Of a stretch of 64,000 nucleotides of DNA, positions 21,192 through 30,973 are shown piece after piece (positions within the stretch are counted from its first letter, which is position 1; the number at the start of each line of letters is the position of its first letter). Origin of the DNA: Lathyrus oleraceus (taxonomy: Eukaryota; Streptophyta; Magnoliopsida; Fabales; Fabaceae); assembly GCF_024323335.1 (NCBI RefSeq), contig NC_066583.1, positions 270,959,916 to 271,023,915 of the forward strand, read 5' to 3'. The notes below the pieces were generated by a model that saw nothing but the letters and a program-made list of their open reading frames with translations, ran no database searches and had not been told where the DNA came from. Position numbers and translations under genes: made by a program.

Positions 21192-22520
21192 ATGGCTTCC
21201 AGGAAGACTATCCGGATTAATCTTGTAGCAATCTCTCCTCAACTCAAGGAATTAGTGTCAGAACTTCCCGATCATGCTCAGTTCATCAAAAAACATGGTT
21301 CTCTCCTCAATTTGGTTACCACTGGTTTCAAAGAAGATATGATGAGAGTTCTATTCCAGTTCTTCGATCCTAAACATCATTGCTTCACCTTCCCAGATTA
21401 TCAGTTGATACCCACATTAGAAGAATTTTCCAAGTTGCTTGGGATACCTATTCTTGATCAAACACCTTTCAGTGGTTTAGAAAAGATTCCGAAGTCTGAA
21501 GAAGTTGTCGCAGCTTTACACATGACAAAGTCTGACATTGAAACTAATTGGGTAACAAGAAGTGGAGTTAAGGGTTTACTTGCCAAATTTCTAATAAATA
21601 AGGCCCGAGAATTCCTAAAAGTTATGAATGTCCATGCTTTCGAAGATGTCCTAGCATTACTAATCTATGGTTTGGTGTTATTCCCTAATCCAGACCAATT
21701 CATAGACATGAATGCTATTAAGATATTCCTCACTCATAACCCTGTGCCTACCTTGCTTGGAGACGTCTTGCATTCCCTTCACACTCTTACTATGAAAAGG
21801 CAAGGGACTCTCATGTGCTGCGTACCTTTGTTGTCTAGGTGGTTTATTTCGCACCTCCCTCAATCAGTCTTGAAGAATGATCAAAATTTGAAATGGTCTC
21901 AAAGGATAATGTCGCTCTCCCATTCAGACATCCGTTGGTGTCCTCATCTCAAAGAAAATGTTATCATCATTGACCGTTGTGGAGAATTCTCTAACGTACC
22001 ACTCCTAGGGATAAGAGGGGGTATTACTTATAACCCAGCTTTAGCCCTACGTCAGTTTGGGTATGCTCGAAGAGATGGTCCACATGAAGTAATTATTCAA
22101 GGCACTGTGTTTGACTATGACAACGATTCTCAAAGTCTCCGTCAAAGGTTTGTACGAGCTTGGGGTATGGTGAAAAGAAGTACTTTAGGATAGAAAAACT
22201 CCATTCTTATGGAACCTTATCTCAGATGGGTACGCGCAAGAGCTCGTGAACTTGTCATGCCATATCTTGCAGTCGAGCCATTGATTGTTGAACTAGGAGT
22301 TGAAGGAGGTACTTCTCAGATCATTCCTTATCCAGATATGCCTACCGATGTTGAGGAATTGAAGAGATCCTGGACCCAGTTGAGAGAGGAAAGGGATACT
22401 TTCGAAGCTCAGTTCAATGCAGAAAAGAAGAAAGTACTAGAGCTCACCAGCCAGCTTAATGAGGAACGAAGACTCAATGCGTATCTTCGCCCAAAAAGAA
22501 GCCGCCCCTGGGAGACTTAA
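21192..22520 (+). pseudogene. ORF1 protein of C (Ogre-specific upstream ORF), one in-frame stop
   Basis: The frame starts ATG at 21192 (MASRKTIRINL) and encodes 333 residues before TAG at 22191-22193. It stays open in the same frame to 22520, where a charged, probably coiled-coil tail begins around EELKRSWTQLREERD. The body has the same pattern as B's ORF1: FKEDMMRVLFQFFDP, FTFPDYQLIPTLEEF, LGIPILDQTPFSGLEKI, LLIYGLVLFPN and GEFSNVPLLGIRGGI. This resembles the plant mobile domain-like proteins (I believe DUF7745 in domain databases) found upstream of gag in Ogre. Its role in the element is unknown. The single stop would give a protein lacking the C-terminal 109 residues. Confidence 0.85.
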
Positions 22521-22726
22521 GCTTTCATTGTATTTTTATTATTATTTTTATAATGAACATTGATTAAGAAATTAGTAATAAAAGTTCCTCTCTTTTTGGT
22601 AGTTTACGTAAAGTTAAATTCCAAAAGTCCTTGAAAACATTTCATACATTGCATAACATAACATAACATTGCATAACAGGTATTCTAAAGGACCATATTC
22701 TCACGGCCTGCCTCTTAAACAGAAAA

Positions 22727-24697
22727 ATGGCTCTCGAACAAACTGTCAAAGATCTCCAGGCTCAAAATGCTCAATTCCAGGAGATGATCTTAAGCTTATC
22801 CAAGGGGCAGGAGGAACTGAAGGCTCTCTTGCTCGAGCTCAAGAAGGACAAGAAACCTGTGAGTTACATTAACCCGGGAAGAAGGCTTAAAGGACAGTCT
22901 GCAGGAGTCAAGATTAGGATTCCGAAGGATCAAGAAGAGGGGACAGATTCAGAAAAGGAGAATGCTGATCCTTCCAGCCAGGAGGATGACGATGAAGATT
23001 ATGAGAATGAGCAGTACTCTCCAAAAGGGGATAAGTATAAACTGCTGGAAGAACGTATGCTAGCTATGGAGGGTCAGAAGGCGCCCGGTTTGGATTTCGA
23101 AAGCTTGGGTCTAGTCTCTGATGTGGTCATTCCTCGCAAATTCAAGATCCCCACTTTCACTAAGTATGATGGTGCATCCTGTCTTCAGATGCATTTGAGA
23201 GCTTACGTGAGAAAGATTCAGCCGTATACCACTGACAGAAAGCTATGGATCCATTTCTTCCAAGAGAGTCTGTCTGGCACACAGTTGGAGTGGTATTATC
23301 GGCTCGAGAGCTCTAACATCCACACCTGGACTGATCTGGCGACAGCGTTCTACAAGCATTACCAGTATAATTCTGAATTAGCGCCTACTCGGCTACAGTT
23401 GCAGAATATGACTATGGGCTCCAAAGAAAGCTTCAAAGAATATGCCCAAAAATGGAGAGATTTGGCGGGCAGAGTCAAACCCCCTATGACTGATCGAGAA
23501 TTAGTAGACATGTTCATGGGTACACTGACTGGCCCATTCTACAGCCATCTACTGGGAAGTTCTTCATCGGGTTTCACCGAACTTATATTGACAGGTGAAC
23601 GGGTGGAGAGCGGCATTCGAAGTGGAAAGATACAGGCGGCTGCCTCTGCAAGCAGCAAAAAGTCCTATCAGGGGAAGAATGAATCAAATGCGGTGTACGG
23701 TCAAAGGAGTCATAACAAGAAAAATAGTAACCATGCCGTTGGGGCAGTTACGATTGCAGCCCCGCCAGCTCAAAACTTCCAGCACAGACAGGACAGGCCA
23801 AGAAGGCAGTTTACCAAGATCAATATGACTTTAGCACAAGCACTGCAAAGTATGCTAAAGGCAAACTTACTCACTCTCAGAGGCCCTCCTGCAAATGTCA
23901 ACACTACTTCGCCTCGTTATAATCCCAATGCCAAGTGTGCATATCACTCCGATAGCCCCGGGCATGATACAAACGATTGTTGGTTGTTGAAGAATAAAAT
24001 TCAGGATATGATCGACGCTGGGGAAATTGAATTTGAGCCTCCGGAGACCCCTAATGTCATCACTGCACCTATGCCTAATCATGACAAGACTGTTAATGTT
24101 GTCGAGGACAATTCCCACGTCACCACTGTAGCAGACTTAACATCTCCTCTCCTGACCATCAAGAAGAACCTATTGCGAGCTGGTTTATCTCCAGGTTGTG
24201 CGGAAAATTGCGATCTTTGTATGCTCCGACCTAATGATTGCCTGGAATTGAGGAATGGTATTCAACGGTTGATAGAGGATCGTACAATCCTCTTTGAAAG
24301 GATTCCTAAGGTGGAAAACACTGTTGAAGAAATATCTGTGATTTCAAGGTCCAAAGTTCCAGTGAAGATTACTACTACCAGAGCACCTGTGAAGATTATT
24401 GTTGAGCCCAAGGTAGCTCCCCTAATCATAAATGCACCCGGCCCAGTACCGTATTCCTCAAGCAAAGCCATTCCATGGAATTATGGAGGTGATGTTTACA
24501 TTCATGGTGTAAAGCAAGTTGGTAATTCTGCTAATCCTAATGACATTGTTGGGACTAGTAAAGTTACTCGAAGTGGAAGGATCTTCTCTCCAGAAATCTC
24601 ACCTCCCGCCCCTGAAACTCGAGGAAAGGAACCAACAGTCAACCCTCCTCAGTCGGAGACATCGGTCGAAGTTACTACTGAAGATGTTGCCAAATAA
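22727..24697 (+). CDS. Gag polyprotein of C
   Basis: 656 codons, ATG at 22727 (MALEQTVKDLQAQNAQF), starting with a coiled coil (residues about 2-45) and an acidic stretch (SEKENADPSSQEDDDEDYENE). The retrotransposon gag domain spans about residues 150-300 (KLWIHFFQESLSGTQLEWYY, then ESFKEYAQKWRDLAGRV). A zinc-knuckle-like CAYHSDSPGHDTNDC starts at residue 404, and a second cysteine-rich motif (CAENCDLC) lies further on. It ends at TAA 24695-24697; the same frame continues directly into protease from 24698, so this stop splits what was a gag-pro polyprotein. Gag forms the virus-like particle in the cytoplasm. Confidence 0.88.
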   Translation: MALEQTVKDLQAQNAQFQEMILSLSKGQEELKALLLELKKDKKPVSYINPGRRLKGQSAGVKIRIPKDQEEGTDSEKENADPSSQEDDDEDYENEQYSPKGDKYKLLEERMLAMEGQKAPGLDFESLGLVSDVVIPRKFKIPTFTKYDGASCLQMHLRAYVRKIQPYTTDRKLWIHFFQESLSGTQLEWYYRLESSNIHTWTDLATAFYKHYQYNSELAPTRLQLQNMTMGSKESFKEYAQKWRDLAGRVKPPMTDRELVDMFMGTLTGPFYSHLLGSSSSGFTELILTGERVESGIRSGKIQAAASASSKKSYQGKNESNAVYGQRSHNKKNSNHAVGAVTIAAPPAQNFQHRQDRPRRQFTKINMTLAQALQSMLKANLLTLRGPPANVNTTSPRYNPNAKCAYHSDSPGHDTNDCWLLKNKIQDMIDAGEIEFEPPETPNVITAPMPNHDKTVNVVEDNSHVTTVADLTSPLLTIKKNLLRAGLSPGCAENCDLCMLRPNDCLELRNGIQRLIEDRTILFERIPKVENTVEEISVISRSKVPVKITTTRAPVKIIVEPKVAPLIINAPGPVPYSSSKAIPWNYGGDVYIHGVKQVGNSANPNDIVGTSKVTRSGRIFSPEISPPAPETRGKEPTVNPPQSETSVEVTTEDVAK

Positions 24698-24700
24698 GAA

Positions 24701-25757
24701 ATGGAAGAAGTGCTGAAGATCATCCGCAAGAGTGATTTTGATGTGGTAGAACAGTTAGGGCATACTCCGTCTAAGATCTCGATGTTATCCTTGTTGCTAT
24801 CTTCTGAATCTCATGCCAATGCCTTGATAAAATTCTTGAAGACTGCTCATGTACCTCAGGAGACATCCATCGATCAGTTCGAAAATTATGTTGCCCACCT
24901 GGCTGTTGACAATGGCCTAGGCTTTTCTGATGCTGACCTGACACCAGCAGGAAAGAATAACAATAAAGCTCTGCATCTCCATTGAGTGTAAGGGGATCAC
25001 TTTGTCTCACGTGTTGATCGATAATGGCTCTTCTTTGAATGTACTACCGAAAGCTGTGCTCGATAAACTTGACTGTAAAAGCATTGAACTGAAGCCTAGT
25101 GACATTGTGGTGCGTGCTTACGATGGTGCGAAGAGCGTTGTCCACGGTGAAGTGGTTCTCCCTATCAAGATAGGACCTCAAGTCTTCAACACTATCTTTC
25201 ACGTAATGAACATTCGTCCTGCCTATTCCTGCTTGCTGGGACGCCCTTGGATTCATGGAGCAAGTGCTGTAGCGTCATCTCTCCATCAAAAGCTGAGGTA
25301 TCCAATAGAGGGTAAGATTGTCACTGTGTGTGGAGAAGAAGAATATATTGTCAGTAGTGTGCAGGCCTTCAGATACGTCGAGATGGATGGTGAATTCTTT
25401 GAGACCCCTTCTCAGTCATTTGAAGTAGTTCCTCCGACCAGCCCTGCCCTTAAGCCCACTCCCCTGGTGCCCAAGGTTATTCGTGCTCCTCCTGCCATGA
25501 TTTCTCTGAAAGATGCTCAAGCCGTGGTTGAAAACGGTGGTCGTACTGGTTGGGGTCAACTGATCAACGTGCCATACAAGTCTGACAAGTCTGGTCTGGG
25601 ATTTAACTCTGAAAAGATGGTCAAAGATCAAATTAATGTTGTAGAAGATGCTGATAGCGATTGCGATCTGGATAGATGGATTTTCCCAACAATTGGTGAC
25701 GGACTCAATAATTGGAAGGCTAAAGACACTATCCCGATTTCCTTTAGTCAGGAGTAA
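24701..25757 (+). pseudogene. Aspartic protease region of C, frameshifted
   Basis: It is in frame with gag after the single TAA. The segment 24701-24985 (ending near PAGKNNNKALHLH) is followed by a frame change at about 24970-24985, consistent with loss of two bases, and then 25002-25757. The active-site triad region reads LIDNGSSLNVLPK with Asp at 25020-25022; the flap and LLGRPWIHGASAV motifs follow. The final codons overlap the splice donor GT at 25754. As it stands, gag-pro cannot be made as one chain. Confidence 0.82.
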
Positions 25758-25998
25758 TTGTTATTGTCTGTTTTATTGTTGCAAATTTTTTTTAGTTTTA
25801 CAATTGAACTTCTTAAAGCATTGTGTCTATGCCCGAGGCACAATAGCTAATTTGTTAAGGGTTTTGTCATTTTCATAAGCATATTCACATTCAATAAATC
25901 AATGGACTTTTTGCATTCAAATATTACGCTCTTTATCTCTCCTGTCATCTTCCGAAAAAGCTATGTTTTCTTACACACACTCACGTAACGAATTGCAG
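25754..25998 (+). other. Ogre intron between protease and RT in C
   Basis: The donor GTAATT overlaps the apparent protease stop (GAG TAA, 25752-25757), and the acceptor TTGCAG ends at 25998. The 245 bp between are T-rich and AT-rich. Splicing at these sites joins the protease frame in phase to the frame starting at 25999, which reads into the conserved N-terminal part of pol. A spliced intron at this place is an established Ogre property; B has the same junction in the same phase. Confidence 0.75.
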
Positions 25999-27229
25999 AT
26001 CCATACCCACTCTGGATCCTGTTGATAATAGTTCTACTACTGTTCATTATGACTTTGAAAATCCGATCTACCAAGCCGAGGATGGAAGTGAGGAAGATTG
26101 TGAAGTACCTGGAGAACTTGCCAGACTGGTACTGCAAGAAGAGAAGACTATACAGCCGCACGAAGAGTCAATCGAAGTTGTAAACCTGGGTACTGAAGTA
26201 GACAAGAAAATTACTGAGGAAAAATCAAGAGATGATATGGAATGATGAATGTCAAGAAGCTTTTGACAAAATCAAGAAGTACCTCCAAGAACCTCTAATT
26301 CCGATGCCACCAGTTGAAGGAAGACCTCTAATCATGTATTTGACCGTGTTGGAAAATTCAATGGGGTGTGTGTTGGGGCAACATGACGAGTCTGGTCGAA
26401 AAGAGCATGCAATATACTACCTTAGCAAAAGGTACCGACTGTGAAACAAGATACTCATAGCTCGAGAAAGCTTGTTGTGCTTTGGCTTGGGCTGCTCGCC
26501 GACTAAGACAGTATATGTTGAATCATACCACTTTATTGATTTCTAAGATGGATCTTATCTTATATACATCTGAGAAACCTGCTCTCTCTGGAAGAACAAC
26601 AAGATGATTACTGAACTCTGCACGCAGTAAAACACCATAACTCTTCTCCGTACCGGCCAAAGATGAACGGCGCCGTGGAGGCTGCCAATAAGAATATCAA
26701 GAAGATCATACAAAAGATGATAGTAACGTACAAAGACTGGCATGAAATGTTACCATTTGCTCTTCATGGTTATCGCACTTCAGTACGAACTTCGACAGGG
26801 GCAACTCCTTTCTCTTTAGTCTACGGAATGGAAGCCGTCTTACCGGTGGAAGTTCAGATTCCCTCTCTAAGAATCATGAAAGAGGCAGGTTTAGACGAGG
26901 ATGAATGGATTCAGAATCGACTCGATCAGATAAATTTGATTGATGAAAAGAGACTTGCGGCTATTTGCCATGGGCAGGTATATCAGAAGCGCATGACCAA
27001 GACATTCAACAAAAAGGTCAAGAGGCAGGTGTATCAAATCAGCGACTTGGTGATCAAGCGCATCATTCTGCCACAAAATGATCCCAGGGGCAAATGGACT
27101 CCCACATACGAAGGGCCATTTGTAGTTAAGAAGGTATTCTCTGGTGGAGCCATGATACTTGCCACGATGGATGGCGAAGACTTCCCGCATCCTGTGAATG
27201 CGGACATAGTTAAAAAATACTACGCATGA
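25999..27229 (+). pseudogene. Pol remnant of C: RT and most of RNase H/integrase deleted
   Basis: Three pol pieces are joined by deletions. 25999-26235: N-terminal pol linker (PIYQAEDGSEEDCEVP, then IEVVNLGTEVDKK). 26232-26440: the end of the RT connection and the start of RNase H (WNDECQEAFDKIKKYL, HAIYYLSKR); the whole RT core including YxDD is missing. After about 26600 the sequence jumps into the integrase core just before its catalytic Glu (NGAVEAANKNIKK, 26663 on) and continues through the GPF-type C-terminal motif (WTPTYEGPFVV) to TGA at 27227-27229. The second RNase H, the zinc finger and both catalytic Asp of integrase are gone. The 188-codon 3' piece is open but cannot be enzymatically active. 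Confidence 0.85.
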
Positions 27230-27239
27230 AAGAGACCCG

Positions 27240-27430
27240 CTAGGTCGACGTATCTAGGCAAAAGTAAGGGCATCCCGGCGAACTAAAAGGGTTCGGGCAA
27301 AAATTAGGGATTAACATATAAAAACGTACACCCGGAAAGTCGAAAACCTGAAAAGGCGGCTTGGGCAAAAAAGGGTATCCCGGTGGACTGAAAACCTGAA
27401 AAGGCGGTCCAGGCAAAAATTAGGGATTAA
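27240..27430 (+). other. Post-pol hairpin modules of C (putative structured RNA)
   Basis: Four modules follow the pol stop, each ending in GGCAAAA-like sequence. The clearest is TGGAC (27384-27388) paired with GTCCA (27407-27411) around CCT-GAAA-AGG (27395-27404). A preceding module has CCT-GAAA-AGG at 27347-27356. Compared with A and B the inner pair changes C-G to T-A, and the outer pair is C-G here where B has T-A, so pairing is kept. Confidence 0.6.
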
Positions 27431-29021
27431 AGCGTATGACTATGTCCCGTTCTCGGCCAGCTTCACCCAAGTTCAAGGGACTGAACAAGCCAATCACTTC
27501 CATCCGACAGCAGGAGATGAGAGGCTTGAAGACATAATGACAGTAGTGGAATTAAAATCGATGGGACTTTTTCTGCATAGCTTTCTCTTTGTTTTCTCGA
27601 CAATTTCCTCTTACTAGGATTTCTGTCTCCATGTACACAAATTGCCTGTTTATAGGCCCTCTTTCAAAATCAATATAATTTTATTTCCAAAAAGATGCTT
27701 TTGTTTTACTTTTTTTGTTTTGTTTGCATAAACGTCCATTGATTTAATTTGAATTGATATGTGCATTTGAATATGATCGATGTGTACCAAAAATGCATGC
27801 ATAAAATAGAAATAGCGATTACTACAAGACTTCAGGATCGAGGAGAAGGTCTAACCATGCGTTCCAAGGAATCCGGTTGCTAATTCTATTCCTCCGACAC
27901 AAAAACCAGCTATTTCCCAGAAGAGGTCGGCATCACCAGACAGACGGGTCATCTCTTCTATCCCCAGCCAGGCTCTGTTGGATATCTCCACCATCAGACG
28001 GAAATCGAGTATCCCCCAGCTAAGAAAGGGCCATCAATACAAATATCTCCAACCAGAATATGAGGATTTATTTTCCCCTGGCAAAACATTTCAGACACAT
28101 AATTCATTCATGCATCATTCTGCATCATATACATTACATCATTTCATAGCATGCACATGCATACCATGTTCGCAGGCATAAAACATCTCATGCATCATGA
28201 AACTAACTTGATTTTTCAGATTAATTATCCTCCTGATCACATCCAAGATTCAGACACATTTTTCAGATAGAATCCAGATGAATATCCATTCTGACAAACG
28301 TTCTGACATCCTCCTAATGGTGGCATCTCTAAGCCCACCCCAGATATTCATTGCAAATACAACAACAAATATTATCAGATACAGCCTAACGTACGGTTCA
28401 TTCTGATTCAGCCCAACCTACGACTCCTTCAACTCAGATACGACCTAACGTACGATCCATTCTGACTTTCAGCGACTCCAATACGGTCTAACGTACGACC
28501 CATTTGGATCGTCAAACCCTCAGATACTGCCTAGCGTACGGTACGTTCCGAGGTGTAGTCCAGCGTACGACTACTTTCTTCTTCAGATACAACCTAACGT
28601 ACGGCTCATTCTGCAACTCCAATACGGTCTAACGTACGACCCATTTGGATCTTCAACTCAGATGCGATCTAACGTACGATCCATCCTGACCCCTTTTCAG
28701 ATACAGCCTAACGTACGACTCATTCTGCAACTCCAATACGGTCTAACGTACGACCCATTTGGATTTTCAAATCCTCAGATACGATCTAGCATACGATCCA
28801 TTCTGATCCTTCATCCCCAACAGCGGGTGATCCATTCTGATCTTCCATCATCAAACTTCCTGGATGGCATCTTTAAGCCCATCTCCATCCGGAATAACTT
28901 TTGATTAACAAGTGCAAATTTTTGGGGCATTCTAATGTTCAATAATCTTCCACCTCCAGACTACGAATGGCGTATATACCATCCTAACTCTCTCGGTTCA
29001 AGAATATTGAATAGGGGCAGC
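27431..29021 (+). other. 3' UTR of C
   Basis: Noncoding DNA from the pol modules to the 3' LTR. From 27431 to 28374 I see nothing beyond AT-rich sequence and a few ATTCATGCATCATTCTGCATC-like phrases. The hairpin array at 28375-28800 follows, and a polypurine tract (AATAGGGGCAGC, about 29010-29021) directly precedes the LTR. Confidence 0.7.
28375..28805 (+). repeat. Array of TAACGTAC-loop hairpins in C's 3' UTR
   Basis: About ten units share TAACGTAC (or TAGCGTAC) flanked by complementary arms. Example 28477-28508: TCCAA-tac-GGTC, loop, GACC-cat-TTGGA. Example 28375-28406: TCAGA-tac-AGCC, loop, GGTT-cat-TCTGA. The two arm types alternate at spacings of 50-60 bp. Outer arms TCCAA/TTGGA and TCAGA/TCTGA differ in sequence but both pair. 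Two degenerate units lack an intact core. Confidence 0.8.
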
Positions 29022-30973
29022 TGTCATACCCCAAAATTTGCCCGTTAACATTACAAGGCATTTTTCGAAGCACTCCAACTCATTTTTCAAGGGATTGACC
29101 TTAAAAGAACAAAGGCCCAGCTCACGAGTGGCCCAATCCAGAAAATGGCCCAAACTGGCCTGCTCGCTAGGCGAGCAACTCCTTCGCCTAGCGAACCCTT
29201 CGCTACACGCTCGCCTAGCGAAGCTTGCGAATATCAGAATTTTTGGGCTTCATTCTGAGCCCATTAGGTCACCACAATCACTATAAATACCAAGGATTTC
29301 ATTCAGAAAGGGGGGACGAAAACGGAGAAAGGAGAACCCTAGCAAGCAAACCCTAACGCTCATAAACGGTAAACCCTGGAGGCAAACCCTGAAGGAACTC
29401 AGCGGCATCAAGGTTACCTCTGCCCAATTCAATCCGACTTGCCAATCCAAGGTCGCAATTCAATTTGCAAACAGGTTTGCATCGCTATTACCGTCTTATG
29501 TTCTTAATTTGCATATGGCATTATGATTAAGTTTATGAAAATATCTTAAGTTTGGCATGTGAATTTTAGTATGTATCTGAATACATTAAATGATTAACCA
29601 TGTAATTGCTGTAATGAAAGCCATAAGGCATAAGATTGACTGAAATTGTACTGTTATCAAAACCGGAATCTGCAGCCGCTCGCTAGCACATCGCTAAGCG
29701 AGCATGCAGCGAGTATTCGCTAAGCCTTCGCTAGGCGAAGCAGGAGCGAACGTGACAGTAGCTGACTTTTCTGTTCTGATTTTTTTTGCCCATCTGACAT
29801 GTTTTATCATAGCCATGCATTGTTTATCTGATCCTATTACTGTTGTGATTTCTTTTGTGGTGTAATTCGATTGCACCCTGATTTGGTATTCTGACGTGTT
29901 TGCTGAGTTTTGTAAAGGTTCATATAGCCCCAGAAAAGATAGCTTGGTAGGTATTCCACTTTATTTGTGGGATACCCTTGTGGAGATTCACCCTAAATCA
30001 CTTAACTGATTTCAATGTATTAATTTTAATGTGGAGACCCACCCTAAATTACCTAGCTGATTTTAATGTATTGATTTCATTGTGGAGATTCATCCTAATT
30101 ACCTAATTGATTGTAAAATATGGCCTTTGAATATGTGATCTTGGACCTCTCTTTGTTGCCCTACGGTATTACGGTATAACGGTCATGTCCCGCGAATGTG
30201 GGGATATACTTAGCCAAGACCCTTCGATTAAATCATCATAAAATAAATCATTGTCCCTCGGATGTTGCTTGCGAATATATGATTTTGTCCCTCGATGACC
30301 CTTCGGTGTAGCCTACGGTTAAATGATGATCGTCCCTTCGAATGCTAAGGTATCCTTACAAATGTTACCTTCAATGACCAATCGATGACCCTACGATGAC
30401 CCTTTTACATCCAAAGGGATAAGACTACTTACTTCTCAATAGTAAGGACAGTTTTACCCTCATAAGGATAGGAAATGCCCATAAACACCTTGGATAGGTA
30501 TAACTCCTAAATGCTTGCTCACAGCTTAAACTACTTTTCACACCTCACACTTTTCAAAACCTCTATTAGAAAATCACCACTTGGCATACATTCGTACTAG
30601 AATCATTGTCAAGTTATATTTTTCTAAACAGCTTTCAAAATTAAACGAGATAAATACTTTGTATACATTCGTACAAGAATCATTACAAAGTTAAACTCTC
30701 TTTTCAAAACATTTTTTTAGCAATTCACAAACACTTTTTTCAGACAGACATAAGTGATCAAGCAATTAAGAGCCCATGGATAACCATGGATACAAAGGGT
30801 GCTAACACCTTCCCTTTGTATAATGTACCTCCCGAACCCAAAATCTAACTAAGGTCTTTCCTGTTCTTTTCCACCTTTCCTTATGGGATAAAAGAAAAGT
30901 CGGTGGCGACTCTTGCTATCCGCGACATTTGCTTTCCAAAGCAAAACACACAAAGTCAGTTCACCGTATGACA
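29022..30973 (+). repeat. 3' LTR of C (1952 bp)
   Basis: Uninterrupted copy from TGTCATACCCC to CCGTATGACA, followed by target duplication GATGG. TATA box TATAAATA at 29282-29289; CGCTAGGCGA-type clusters on both sides of it (29161-29228 and 29676-29749); duplicated hairpin at 30579-30614 and 30656-30691; TGGCGACTCT at 30904-30913. It provides the uninterrupted reference for the D-split 5' LTR. Confidence 0.95.

Larger units (their letters stand above)
12754..30973 (+). mobile_element. Element C: young, internally deleted Ogre-type retrotransposon, nested in B
   Basis: LTR ends are TGTCATACCCC at 12754 and CCGTATGACA at 30973, with target duplication GATGG at 12749-12753 and 30974-30978. The 3' LTR is 29022-30973 (1952 bp); the 5' LTR is 12754-20490, which is also 1952 bp once D and its duplicated GTTAC are removed. 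I count about nine substitutions between them. Internal region 20491-29021 (8531 bp) has primer site, ORF1, gag, protease, intron, a heavily deleted pol and a hairpin-rich 3' UTR. Without D the element is 12435 bp. It cannot encode RT. Confidence 0.94.
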
